A stretch of DNA of 55,642 bases from an uncultured Eubacteriales bacterium. GTDB lineage: Bacteria; Bacillota; Clostridia; Christensenellales; Aristaeellaceae. The notes under the pieces were generated by a model. The model was not told the DNA's origin. It saw nothing but the letters and a program-made list of their open reading frames with translations, and did no database searches. A program made the position numbers and the translations under genes. This document shows, piece by piece, positions 1 to 7,910 of this stretch. Within the stretch, counting starts at the first letter, position 1, and the number at the start of each line of letters is the position of its first letter. The DNA lies in assembly GCA_902765305.1 (NCBI GenBank), contig CACWZI010000065.1, forward strand, positions 1 to 55,642. Direction: 5' to 3'.

Positions 1-44
1 CTTTAGGGCCGCTACAACTCGTACAATATCGAAATGTTCGCGGC

Positions 45-98
45 AGCCGCCATTCCTGTTCCCTGTTCCCTGTTCCCTCGTCTCCCCGACAAATCAGA
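45..98. repeat. Heptamer array and half of a palindromic repeat
   Basis: Tandem 7-nt words (TGTTCCC three times) are followed by CCCCGACAAATCAGAA, the right arm of the AAATTCTGATTTGTCG hairpin family seen at 13317, 21271, 23440 and 26587. It looks like the right end of a composite repeat whose left part may lie outside the window. Confidence 0.7.
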
Positions 99-136
99 AG
101 TTGTGCTCCCAAACGAACTTGGAGGGGGGTGACGGC

Positions 137-1534
137 ATGGACGCGGGACCGCGTACCTACATCTGCATCGACCTGAAGAGCTACTACGCCTCGGTGGAGT
201 GCGTGGCCCGGGGGCTGGACCCGCTGACGGCGCGGCTGCTGGTGGCGGACGAGACGCGCTCGGACAACACCATCGTGCTGGCCGTGTCCCCGGCGCTGAA
301 GGCCGTGGGCGTGCGCAGCTGCCCCAGGCTGTTCGAGGCGAAGCAGGCCATCCGGCTGGCAGAGGCCCGGCTGCGCCGGAAGCTGGACTATGTCATCGCG
401 CCGCCGAGGATGGCCGAATACGAGCGGGTGTCCGCCTTCATCTACGGCATCTACCTGAAATACGTGGCCGTGGAGGACATTCATGTATACAGCATCGACG
501 AGGTGTTCATGGACGTGACGGCCTACCTGGGCCTGTACCGGGCCCAGGCCGCCCGCGCGGGCATGGCCCCGGCCCACTTCATGGCCCTCACCATCATACG
601 GGACGTGCTGAAAGCCACCGGCATCACCGCCACGGCGGGCATCGGGCCGAACCTTTACCTGGCCAAGGTGGGCATGGACATCGTGGCGAAGAAGGCCCCC
701 GCCGACCGGGACGGCGTGCGCATCGCGGAGCTGGACGAGGAACAGTACAAGCGGCTGCTGTGGCCCGTCAGGCCGCTGACCGCCTTCTGGCAGATGGGCG
801 AGGGCAAGACCCGGCGGCTGGCGAAGTACGGCATACTCACCATGGGCGACATCGCCAGGGCCTCCATCGCTTCGGAGGAATTCCTGTACCAGCTGTTCGG
901 CATCGACGCGGAGATCCTGATCGACCACGCCTGGGGCATCGAGCCCTGCACGCTGGCCGACATCAAGGCCTACCGGCCCAAGGCCCATTCGCTGTCCGTG
1001 GGCCAGGTGCTGCCCCGCCCCTACGCCTTCGATGAGGCGCGGCTGGTGTTCGCGGAGATGGTGGAGCAGCTGTCGATGGACCTGGTGGCGAAGGGGCTGG
1101 CCACCGGCTGCCTGTCGTTCTGGGTGGCCTTCGACCCGGTCTCGCTGGAAAAGTGCCGCTACGACGGCCCGCTGTCCATCGACTACTACGGCCGGCTGCA
1201 CCCGAAGCACACCGGGGGCACGGTGCGGCTGCGCACCCGCACCGCCAGCGACCGGGCGCTGAGGGAAGCGCTGCTGGCGGCCTTCGACGCCCGGGTGGAC
1301 CGCCAGCTGTTCATCCGCCGGCTGGGGGTCTGCGCCGCCGACACCCACAACGACTGCCTCCAGCTGGACATGTTCACCGACTACGCGGCGCTGGAGGGGG
1401 AGGAGCGGATGCAGCGGGTGATCCTGGGCATACGCCGCAAATACGGCAGCAACGCCATATTGAAGGGCATGAACTACCTGGAGGGCGCCACGGCCCGGGA
1501 GCGGAACACGCAGATCGGCGGACACCGGGCATAG
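137..1534 (+). CDS. Y-family translesion DNA polymerase (UmuC/UvrX type)
   Basis: A 465-residue error-prone polymerase that copies past damaged DNA. The catalytic acidic residues are visible: D12 in CIDLKSYYASVE and D121-E122 in YSIDEVFMD. The little-finger domain follows the palm and thumb. I chose the ATG at 137 because GGAGGGGGG (121-129) sits at a good distance, and an upstream in-frame ATG at 101 has no ribosome site and lies before the conserved start. The SYYASVE motif and the YolD gene 11 bases downstream place it with the UvrX/YqjW branch of Firmicutes rather than with DinB/Pol IV. Family membership is clear; the lesion range is not predictable. Confidence 0.93.
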   Translation: MDAGPRTYICIDLKSYYASVECVARGLDPLTARLLVADETRSDNTIVLAVSPALKAVGVRSCPRLFEAKQAIRLAEARLRRKLDYVIAPPRMAEYERVSAFIYGIYLKYVAVEDIHVYSIDEVFMDVTAYLGLYRAQAARAGMAPAHFMALTIIRDVLKATGITATAGIGPNLYLAKVGMDIVAKKAPADRDGVRIAELDEEQYKRLLWPVRPLTAFWQMGEGKTRRLAKYGILTMGDIARASIASEEFLYQLFGIDAEILIDHAWGIEPCTLADIKAYRPKAHSLSVGQVLPRPYAFDEARLVFAEMVEQLSMDLVAKGLATGCLSFWVAFDPVSLEKCRYDGPLSIDYYGRLHPKHTGGTVRLRTRTASDRALREALLAAFDARVDRQLFIRRLGVCAADTHNDCLQLDMFTDYAALEGEERMQRVILGIRRKYGSNAILKGMNYLEGATARERNTQIGGHRA

Positions 1535-1545
1535 GAGTTAATGAC

Positions 1546-2025
1546 ATGGAATTTGCCTACAACGACATCATCGGCCTGCACCGTCCGGCGCACGACGGCG
1601 ACGCGTTCAGCCGCCGCCATCCGAAGATGGCGCAGCTGAACCGGGCCAAGATCTTCGCGCCCTTCGCGGCGCTGTCGGGCTACGACGAGGCGGTCAGGTC
1701 GAAGCAGGTGCCCTATGTGCCCCGTCGGCAGAGGGACGCGGAGACGCTGCGGGCGCTGAACCGGGCGCTGGCGGCGCTGGAACGGGCCACCCGAACCGGC
1801 GCGCTGGCGCGGCGGAACCGGGTGGTGGCACGGGTGGAATACTTCGAGGTCTGCCGGGACCCCCACCACGCGGCCTTCGGCCGGGACGGGCTGTATCACG
1901 CCCTTACCGGCGTGGTCTGGAGGGTGGATCCGGTGGAAAGGGTGTTGGTCATCGGTGAAAGGGCCCTGCCCTTCGCCGACATCCACGGTATCACATTGTC
2001 CACTGAAAGCAATATTTCAAAATGA
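1546..2025 (+). CDS. YolD-like protein
   Basis: A 159-residue protein carrying the YolD signature: DIIGL near the N-terminus, then RAKIFAPFAALSGYDEA. YolD proteins are encoded next to UvrX/YqjW-type Y-family polymerases in Firmicutes and are thought to assist or control them. The start ATG at 1546 follows AGGAG (1533-1537); an ATG five bases earlier is in another frame. It is 11 bases behind the polymerase stop, so the two are surely co-transcribed. The C-terminal half (VVWRVDPVERVLVIGERALPF) resembles the usual YolD small beta fold. Confidence 0.88.
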   Translation: MEFAYNDIIGLHRPAHDGDAFSRRHPKMAQLNRAKIFAPFAALSGYDEAVRSKQVPYVPRRQRDAETLRALNRALAALERATRTGALARRNRVVARVEYFEVCRDPHHAAFGRDGLYHALTGVVWRVDPVERVLVIGERALPFADIHGITLSTESNISK

Positions 2026-2054
2026 TTAAAACCTCTTGTCATTTCCCGCCAACA

Positions 2055-2084
2055 TTGGACTTGAGCGCCCCAAGGGCGTATAAT
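2055..2084 (+). promoter_or_regulatory. Promoter for the 42-residue peptide gene
   Basis: TTGGAC (2055-2060), an 18-nt spacer and a perfect TATAAT (2079-2084), 38 bases before the ATG at 2122. Confidence 0.8.
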
Positions 2085-2121
2085 GGCATTGTTGCCAACG
2101 AACAGCAAGGAGGATACCGAC

Positions 2122-2250
2122 ATGAACGAGCATGAAACCATCGCAGCACTTGAAGCGACCACAGACCGGGAAGAACCAGAAATCGCCAACATGGACCCCG
2201 TGGACTACATGACGCTGCTGATGGAGTGCAGGATCATACAGGCATCGTGA
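2122..2250 (+). CDS. Small acidic peptide (42 residues), unknown
   Basis: The peptide begins MNEHETIAALEATTDREEPE and ends MTLLMECRIIQAS. It has its own consensus promoter, a perfect AAGGAGG (2107-2113) eight bases before the ATG, and a long hairpin right after the stop, so it is very likely expressed. It is acidic, has no signal peptide and no membrane segment. I do not recognise the family. Its place between the polymerase/YolD pair and the SRAP gene suggests, but does not show, a link to DNA damage. Confidence 0.72.
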   Translation: MNEHETIAALEATTDREEPEIANMDPVDYMTLLMECRIIQAS

Positions 2251-2254
2251 TACA

Positions 2255-2300
2255 ATGACAACCGCCCGCCGGCCAAAAAATGCCGGCGGGCGGTTGTCAT
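2255..2300. terminator. Bidirectional terminator hairpin
   Basis: A 19-bp perfect stem (ATGACAACCGCCCGCCGGC and its complement) with an 8-nt A-rich loop between two converging genes. Confidence 0.8.
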
Positions 2301-2915
2301 TCATGGAAACACCATCTCCAGCTGTCCGTCCACCTGTGCCTTTTCGTGAGTGACAGCCAGCACGGCGTGGCGCAGGAGCGCTCCGGCGTCATATTGGGGA
2401 TTCGTCCAGTCCGCCACCAGCTCCCGGGGCAGGATCACCGGCATCCGGTCGTGGATGAAGGCGATGCTTTGGGCGGGTTCGCGGGTCAGTATGACGAACT
2501 CGGGCCGGCCGTCCGAGATGCGGTAGAGCCCGGCGAAGTAAAACAGACCGCTGCCCTCCGGCCGGATGGCGTACTTTGTCTTTTTGCCGCCGCTTCGCTC
2601 CCACTCGAAGTAGTGGCTCGCCGGCACCGCGCAGCGGCGCTGGCGCATGCCGTCCCGGAACAGGGGCCGGTCGGCGGCGGTTTCGCTGCGGGCGTTGATG
2701 ATCCGCTTGCCGTCCCCCAGCCCGTAGCCCCATCCCATGGCGAAGGCCTCGGGGGCCAGGCGCTTGCTGCTGGCGATCACCGGCACCACGTCCGTGGGAA
2801 AGATCTCGCCCGAGGTCTTGACGGGCCCCGCGGCGGGACGGTGGTTGACCTGCTCGATGATTTCCCCCAGTTCGACATTATCCCGTCCGTCGTCGATCCA
2901 GTATCTGCCGCACAT
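2301..2915 (-). CDS. SRAP-domain protein (YedK/HMCES family), abasic-site crosslinker
   Basis: A 204-residue SRAP protein. The family forms a thiazolidine crosslink with abasic sites in single-stranded DNA through the N-terminal Cys2 after Met1 is removed. All key residues are visible: C2 (MCGRY), N74 (INARSET), E104 (HYFEWE) and H155 (FIHDRMPVIL). Length matches the family. It converges with the polymerase group at a shared terminator, so the whole 137-2915 block looks like a damage-tolerance neighbourhood. An AT-rich site on the minus strand (TATAAT, complement of 2945-2950) could be its -10 box; a good -35 is not seen. Confidence 0.95.
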   Translation of the reverse strand: MCGRYWIDDGRDNVELGEIIEQVNHRPAAGPVKTSGEIFPTDVVPVIASSKRLAPEAFAMGWGYGLGDGKRIINARSETAADRPLFRDGMRQRRCAVPASHYFEWERSGGKKTKYAIRPEGSGLFYFAGLYRISDGRPEFVILTREPAQSIAFIHDRMPVILPRELVADWTNPQYDAGALLRHAVLAVTHEKAQVDGQLEMVFP

Positions 2916-3015
2916 ATCATTTACTCCTTTTTATGGGTCAATCGATTATATTGCAGGCGTCGCCCGAAGATACAGTTTGCATGACGATGATTCGCCTGTC
3001 ATCCTGAGCGGAGCG

Positions 3016-4212
3016 TCAGCGGCGTCGGAGGATCTTTGTTATCCTGCCCGGCTTGATGCCTGCCAGTCGCCGTGCGGCGGGCTTTTCGACGAATTGATGG
3101 ATCAGCACCGCCAGCAGCAGCGCGGCGGCGAAGCACAATAGCGTATAGTGCAGCTGCCAGGGCATCTCCCAGGCCTGGTTGGGATCGGCGGCGGCGCGGT
3201 AGGGGGGGATGCGCCATTGCTTCAGCCGCACGGCCAGCCACTGGTGCCAGATGTAGAAGCTGTAGCTGGCGCCGCCCAGGAAGCGCAGCACGCGGTTGGA
3301 GAGGAGCCTGCGCAGCGGCCCAAAGCCGAGGCTGCCCCCCAGCAGGAAGGCGGCGCCGCAGACGCCCAGCGGCCAGCGGCGTGTGAGCTGGCCCAGCCGC
3401 AGCGCGCTGTAGTCGCCGTAAGCGGTGGCCTGCACCTTGACGGTGTGCAGCACTCCCCAGGCCCCCAGCGCGCACAGCAGCGTGCCCAGCGCGGCGATCA
3501 GGGCGCGGTGGTCCTTCCTGCGGGCCAATTTGGCGTACAGGTGGGCCGCCAGCATGCCGTCGGCATACAGGTCCAGCATGTTGGGCAGGCGGTTGACGAA
3601 CATCGTGGTGTCGGGCATCGGGGCGGTCCATAGCAGCCGGAAGCTCAGCGCAATGCCGGTCATCGCGCCCCAGCACAGCAGCGGGCGGCGGTTGAACAGT
3701 GGCGCCAGCGCCGGCAGCAGCAGGTAGAACTGCACCTCCACCGCCAGGGTCCAGAGCACCGCGTTCAGCCGGGTCTGGGAGTAGCTGAAGCGGAACAGGT
3801 TGTGGATGAAGGCCAGGTGCGCCCCCAGGTCCCTGGCCAGCAGCGCGGGCCGGTCGAAATCCGGCGCAGTGACCGCGAAGGCCAGCATCACCGCCAGGGC
3901 CAGCCAGTAGCCCGGCAGTATGCGCGCCGCCCGGCGGCGCAGGTAGACCCCGGTTTCGGGGGGCTTGCCGTTCGCCCAGGGCAGGTACAGCAAAAAGCCG
4001 CTGAGCAGCAGCATCAGGTCCACGAACATATAGCCTGCCCGCACCCAGGGGTAAAAATCCAGCGTGAGGCCGCCCAGGCGCAGCGTCGGCGTCAGCCACG
4101 ACTGCTGCCAGATGTGGTACCAGCCGATCATGAACGCGCAGAACACCCGCATAAAATCGCCCGCCGCCGCGTATCGGGGGGATGGGGAGGAGGGGAGGTT
4201 GGAGTGGGACAT
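3016..4212 (-). CDS. Acyltransferase family 3 membrane protein (OafA-like)
   Basis: A 398-residue multi-pass membrane protein of the acyltransferase 3 family, which O-acylates cell-surface sugars or other acceptors. The family's conserved R22 and H33 lie in the first membrane helix (DFMRVFCAFMIGWYH). About ten hydrophobic helices follow, ending with a basic tail. The start at 4212 has AGGAG ten bases upstream. It stands alone between repeat-rich spacers; the substrate cannot be guessed from the neighbours. The DNA just downstream (2995-3040) has the TCATCCTGAGCGGAGC...GGAGGATCT look of a dispersed intergenic repeat. Confidence 0.85.
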   Translation of the reverse strand: MSHSNLPSSPSPRYAAAGDFMRVFCAFMIGWYHIWQQSWLTPTLRLGGLTLDFYPWVRAGYMFVDLMLLLSGFLLYLPWANGKPPETGVYLRRRAARILPGYWLALAVMLAFAVTAPDFDRPALLARDLGAHLAFIHNLFRFSYSQTRLNAVLWTLAVEVQFYLLLPALAPLFNRRPLLCWGAMTGIALSFRLLWTAPMPDTTMFVNRLPNMLDLYADGMLAAHLYAKLARRKDHRALIAALGTLLCALGAWGVLHTVKVQATAYGDYSALRLGQLTRRWPLGVCGAAFLLGGSLGFGPLRRLLSNRVLRFLGGASYSFYIWHQWLAVRLKQWRIPPYRAAADPNQAWEMPWQLHYTLLCFAAALLLAVLIHQFVEKPAARRLAGIKPGRITKILRRR

Positions 4213-4239
4213 GGCAGGATTCTCCTGTTGGGTTGTTTT

Positions 4240-4466
4240 GAGTTGACAAATCCTGATTTGTTGCTGCGTTTGAATTAGGAATTAGGAATGAGGAATGAGG
4301 AATGGTGGTGCAAATCCTACGGATTTGTTTTGATTTAAAGTCCATTGAATCGTTGAAACACCGCGTATTTCCATTGAATAAAAGAAATCCGTCAGGATTT
4401 CCTCCTGAATTCCTCATTCTTCATTCCTAATTCCTCATTTAGGGCTTCAGCCCTACAAATCAGTAT
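4240..4466. repeat. Composite heptamer-arm palindromic repeat
   Basis: The left arm has AATTAGG twice and AATGAGG twice (4273-4300). The right arm (about 4408-4440) carries the complement (CCTCATT, CCTAATT words). Just inside the arms are small hairpins, CAAATCCtacGGATTTG and GAAATCCgtcaGGATTTC. The short palindrome AGGGCTtcAGCCCT closes it. The same design recurs at 37694-37921. Confidence 0.8.
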
Positions 4467-5434
4467 TTCTCTACCATCCTCGCGACCTCCCCGAACGCCT
4501 TTTCCGCTTCCGGGATGGGCATCAGGGGCCAGTCGTGGTTCAGGCCGGTTCCCACGCGCAGCGTCGCGTCCACGCCGGCGTCAGTCAGCTTCCCGTAGGC
4601 CAGCCGTATGTCGGGGTAGAGCAGCTCCCGGGTGCCGCAGTAGACGGTCACCGGGGGCAGGCCCGCCATGTCGCCGAACAGGGGGCTGACCTGCCAGTGA
4701 TGGGTGCCGGCAGACCCGGCCCAGTATTGGCCGTGGACCTTCACCAGCTCGAGGTGGAGCATCGGCTCCACGGCCAGGTAGTCGGCGATATCCGGGTTGT
4801 CCATGGACACGTCCACCCAGGGAGAGAACAGGATCAGGCGCTCGGGCAGGGCGTCGCCCGCGCCGGCGAGGGCCTGCGCAAGTCCCAGGGCCAGCCCGCC
4901 CCCGGCGGAATCGCCCATCAGGATCGTGCGTCGGCCGGGGTTTTCCGCCGCCAGCGCCCGGTACAGCGCCGTAAGGTCGTCGTAAGCCCGGGCATAGTCG
5001 GCCCAGGGGGCCAGGTGGTAGGCCGGGGCGATCACGGTGCAGCCGGTTTGGCGGGCCAGCCGGTCCATGAAGCGCCACTGGTGGGCGTTGAAGCCGTTGA
5101 CGTAGGCGCCCCCGTGCAGGTACAGCACCAGGGGGCCGTCCCCGCCGCCGTTCAGCGTGAATACCTGCATGCCGTCGCGGTCGGCTTCCTCCGCGGGAAC
5201 GCCCAGGCCGTCGGGCAGGGCGGCGGCCGGCTCGGGTCCGGTGCGCCTCGCCTCCAGGCGCTCGACTTCTGCCTCGGCGGTGCGGTCGGTGGCGAACTGG
5301 CGGCGCAGCCTATATTCGTATAGTGTCGCCTTCAGCGAGCGTCCGTATACGAGGCGGTTGAGGCCCAGGGCGCAGGCGGACAGGGCCAGCGCGGAAGCGA
5401 CGACGATGACGGTGATTCGAAAAGCCTTGTTCAT
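4460..5434 (-). CDS. Alpha/beta-hydrolase lipoprotein, hormone-sensitive-lipase type esterase
   Basis: A 324-residue esterase/lipase-like protein. It starts with a hydrophobic signal and a lipobox (LSAC, Cys21), so it is probably a membrane-anchored lipoprotein. The oxyanion motif HGGAY (108-112), the nucleophile S176 in GDSAGGG, D275 and H300 (GLNHDW) form the expected catalytic set of the HSL/acetyl-esterase family. I chose the ATG at 5434 because the signal peptide begins there; the frame stays open further upstream but that stretch lies in the preceding gene. It follows the UxaB-like gene by 5 bases on the same strand, suggesting one transcript. Substrate unknown; a carbohydrate acetyl-ester is possible. 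Confidence 0.85.
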   Translation of the reverse strand: MNKAFRITVIVVASALALSACALGLNRLVYGRSLKATLYEYRLRRQFATDRTAEAEVERLEARRTGPEPAAALPDGLGVPAEEADRDGMQVFTLNGGGDGPLVLYLHGGAYVNGFNAHQWRFMDRLARQTGCTVIAPAYHLAPWADYARAYDDLTALYRALAAENPGRRTILMGDSAGGGLALGLAQALAGAGDALPERLILFSPWVDVSMDNPDIADYLAVEPMLHLELVKVHGQYWAGSAGTHHWQVSPLFGDMAGLPPVTVYCGTRELLYPDIRLAYGKLTDAGVDATLRVGTGLNHDWPLMPIPEAEKAFGEVARMVEKY

Positions 5435-5439
5435 GGCGT

Positions 5440-6846
5440 TTACTCCGGCAGATAATCCGGCTTGCGCTGCAAATTGGCGATGTCCAGGGCCACGCGGGCT
5501 TCCAGGCCGTCGATTTGGCGCAGGTCCTCGCCGTGCCACAGCTCCCGGTCGGCCAGTACGGCGTAGGCCAGGGCCTCGGGGGGCATGTCGTGGGACAGCG
5601 TGGCGAACACCGCCAGCGCCCCGGGGTCGTCCTCCAGGGTATGGACCTGGGTGCCTCGATAGATTTCGTAGCGCCCCTGGGCGTTGGGCCGCGCCCCGGC
5701 GTACAGCATGACGGTGGCGGCCAGGGCGAAGCTCAGCAGCCGGGGCGGTTCGAAGTTTTCCGCCGCCCAGGCGCGAAGGATCGACAGCACGGCGCGGCGG
5801 AATCGCGCCAGCAACGGGCGGACCGTGGGCAGCAGGGCGTTGTCGTTCAACGGGTTTTCGAAGCGCTCGAAGGCCTGGATCACTTGGGGGGCGAGGGCGG
5901 CGCGGGCGTCGGGATCGGCGGGCAGAAGCTCCTCTGCGTAGACGCGGCCCACGAAGGCGCGCAGCCGCGCGTGCTTCATGCAGTCCGCGAGGGTGTTGCA
6001 GCCCAGCAGCCAGCCCGGCGCGGCCATGGCGAACAGCCCGGCGTCAAAGGTGCGGCGCTTCTGCGCCAACACCGGCGAAAGATCGTCCACGATCCGAATG
6101 CCTCCGCCGTCGTCCACCGGCAGAATGTCCCGCAGCGCCGCCGGGGCCTGTATCGTCAGCGCCGCGTAGGGCTCGGCCAGGTGCAGCATGCCGTCGGCGT
6201 AGTTCATCTCGGCGCACTGGCGGGCGGCGGACTTCGCGTCGGCCCGGAAAGCCAGTCCGTCGGCCAGGGCGGGGCAGAAGGCGCAGGCGTCGCGGAGCCA
6301 TTGGGCGAAGCCGGGGTCTGGGTTCAGCGCCGCAATGGCATCCCGGACCTCTCCGGCGCAGTCGGTGTCCTCGCCGAGGCAGAGCATCCACAGCCCGTTC
6401 AGCCCCGCTTCATAGCGCGCTGCCAGCAGCCTTGCGGCGCTTTCGAGGTCGGCATGGCTGTCGGGGGCCTCGGTGTCCAGCAGACCCAGAGTGAGCGCGG
6501 GGTCGCGGGCCAGCTCGGCAAGCGCATCCGGGCCCTCGGTCACGCATAGTATGGACTGGACCACGACCTCCTGCTTCACAGGCGTCTCGCCCGTATAGCC
6601 CCGCACCAGCAGCGTATAGAGGCCATCCTGCTCCCTGAGCAGCGCCGCCGGGTCCGCGCCCTCGCCCGTCCAGGGCCCTTCCGAGGGCACGCAGGCGATG
6701 CCGAGGCCCGGGCAGGCGGCGTCCAGCAGCCGGTCCGCTACGCCCAGCAGGGCCTCGCCCAGGCCAAATTGCACGGCGCGCACCCCGCCGGGCGCGTGCT
6801 CGGGAATATCGTAGCGGCGCAGCATGCCGCGATTCAGGCGTTGCAT
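5440..6846 (-). CDS. Mannitol dehydrogenase-superfamily oxidoreductase, tagaturonate reductase (UxaB)-like
   Basis: A 468-residue protein with an N-terminal Rossmann-like segment (VQFGLGEALLGVADRLL, about residue 26) and a C-terminal helical domain with the FERFENPLNDN motif around residue 325, as in UxaB and mannitol dehydrogenases. UxaB reduces tagaturonate to altronate with NADH in galacturonate breakdown. The match is by overall order and motifs and is not close, so a different polyol or aldonate substrate is possible. The hexuronate-related enzymes at 21631-26581 make a uronate role attractive. AAGGAGG precedes the start, and a minus-strand promoter lies at 6874-6902. Confidence 0.68.
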   Translation of the reverse strand: MQRLNRGMLRRYDIPEHAPGGVRAVQFGLGEALLGVADRLLDAACPGLGIACVPSEGPWTGEGADPAALLREQDGLYTLLVRGYTGETPVKQEVVVQSILCVTEGPDALAELARDPALTLGLLDTEAPDSHADLESAARLLAARYEAGLNGLWMLCLGEDTDCAGEVRDAIAALNPDPGFAQWLRDACAFCPALADGLAFRADAKSAARQCAEMNYADGMLHLAEPYAALTIQAPAALRDILPVDDGGGIRIVDDLSPVLAQKRRTFDAGLFAMAAPGWLLGCNTLADCMKHARLRAFVGRVYAEELLPADPDARAALAPQVIQAFERFENPLNDNALLPTVRPLLARFRRAVLSILRAWAAENFEPPRLLSFALAATVMLYAGARPNAQGRYEIYRGTQVHTLEDDPGALAVFATLSHDMPPEALAYAVLADRELWHGEDLRQIDGLEARVALDIANLQRKPDYLPE

Positions 6847-6873
6847 GATGGGGTGCCTCCTTCCTATGCGCCT

Positions 6874-6902
6874 ATTCTATCATATTCCCGCCTTTTACGC
6901 AA
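6874..6902 (-). promoter_or_regulatory. Promoter of the UxaB-like/esterase transcript
   Basis: Read on the minus strand: TTGCGT, a 17-nt spacer and TAGAAT. It lies back to back with the PAP2 promoter. Confidence 0.65.
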
Positions 6903-6918
6903 ATTCACAGGAATGAAG

Positions 6919-6947
6919 TTGTGTTTGCCGTTATATTGTGTTACAAT
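6919..6947 (+). promoter_or_regulatory. Promoter of the PAP2 gene
   Basis: TTGTGT (6919-6924), a 17-nt spacer and TACAAT (6942-6947), 50 bases before the gene. Confidence 0.65.
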
Positions 6948-6996
6948 GAAGCAGCAATGAAACGGAAGGGGCGCATGGCGCCTGTATAAAGGAGAG

Positions 6997-7587
6997 ATGA
7001 CATTGGAAGCGGTATTTCAATCGCAAGGGTTAATTGATTTCGAGGGCTCGATACTGCTGTGGATCCAGAACAACCTGCGTTCAGGCTTCCTGGACCCGAT
7101 CATGAAGGCCATCACGATGCTGGGCGACAAGGGCCTGATCTGGATACTGATCACGCTGGCGCTGCTGATCATGCGCAGGACCCGCAAGCTGGGCGTGATG
7201 TGCGCGGCGTCGATGGTGTTCGGCCTGATCGTCACCAACCTGATCATCAAGAACTGGGCGGCAAGGATACGGCCCTATGAGATGGTACAGGGCTTGAACT
7301 GCATCGTGCCCCTTGCGAAGGATTGGTCCTTCCCCTCGGGGCACACCACCAATTCGCTGGCCTGCGCATGGGTGCTGTTCAGGAAGGCGCCGAAGAAGTT
7401 CGGCGTGCCGGCGCTGATCCTGGCCATACTGATCGCGTTTTCCCGACTGTATGTGGGCATCCACTATCCCACGGACGTGTTGGGCGGCGCCCTGATCGGC
7501 CTTGGCAGCGCGTGCCTGGCCATGCTGCTGGTTCCCAGGCTGGAAAAGCGTTTCCCGAAGCTGGCGGAGACGGTGTACAGGGTATAA
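6997..7587 (+). CDS. PAP2-family membrane phosphatase
   Basis: A 196-residue membrane phosphatase of the PAP2 superfamily (undecaprenyl-pyrophosphate or phosphatidate phosphatase type). The three catalytic motifs are complete: K85-x6-R92-P93, P113-S-G-H116, and S149-R-x5-H156-x3-D160. Five or six hydrophobic helices surround them. GGAG (6991-6994) is only 2 bases from the ATG at 6997 but 8 bases from an in-frame TTG at 7003, so the true start may be that TTG, two codons shorter. It stands as a single-gene unit with its own promoter and terminator. Confidence 0.93.
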   Translation: MTLEAVFQSQGLIDFEGSILLWIQNNLRSGFLDPIMKAITMLGDKGLIWILITLALLIMRRTRKLGVMCAASMVFGLIVTNLIIKNWAARIRPYEMVQGLNCIVPLAKDWSFPSGHTTNSLACAWVLFRKAPKKFGVPALILAILIAFSRLYVGIHYPTDVLGGALIGLGSACLAMLLVPRLEKRFPKLAETVYRV

Positions 7588-7597
7588 TACACAACGA

Positions 7598-7641
7598 ATG
7601 GGCAGGGCCGGTAAATCCTTCGATTTACCGGCCCTGCCCAT
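7598..7641. terminator. Bidirectional terminator hairpin
   Basis: A 20-bp perfect stem starting ATGGGCAGGGCCGGTAAATC with a 4-nt loop, between the converging PAP2 and opp transcripts. Confidence 0.8.
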
Positions 7642-7649
7642 ATTATAAA

Positions 7650-7907
7650 CTATCGGAACCACACGAAGTCGCAGAACGCGATGAACGCCGCGAAGACCGC
7701 GCCGAAGATCAGCGCCACGGCCAGGGCCGCCTTGACGGCGGCCCATTTGTAGGCGCGCTTCTGTTCGTCGGTCAGCTCCCAGTCGCCCTGCGGGGGGCTG
7801 GGCTTTTCCCTTTGGCGGGAATACCAGGGCATGCCCTCCACGTTCATGTCCACGATGGTCCTGCCGTCGTCGCCCTCCGGCAGGCGGGGTCGATTGCGCC
7901 GCGCCAT
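7650..7907 (-). CDS. Small single-span membrane protein, unknown
   Basis: An 85-residue protein: a basic, Pro-rich N-terminal half (MARRNRPRLPEGDDGR), then a charged amphipathic stretch (LTDEQKRAYKW) and one hydrophobic helix near the C-terminus (about residues 59-80). It begins 3 bases after the OppF stop and ends at the operon terminator, so it is the last gene of the oligopeptide importer operon. I do not recognise the family. A role as a small partner of the importer is only an inference from position. Confidence 0.7.
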   Translation of the reverse strand: MARRNRPRLPEGDDGRTIVDMNVEGMPWYSRQREKPSPPQGDWELTDEQKRAYKWAAVKAALAVALIFGAVFAAFIAFCDFVWFR

Positions 7908-7910
7908 GGG

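Noticed and set aside
30-40. LexA-like box CGAAATGTTCG before the Y-family polymerase
   Set aside because: The half-site spacing is three bases shorter than the CGAAC-N4-GTTCG consensus of Gram-positive LexA, and a repeat separates it from the gene.
3072-4278. Several long plus-strand frames across the acyltransferase gene
   Set aside because: They are GC-driven shadows; only the minus-strand frame gives a recognisable protein with membrane helices.
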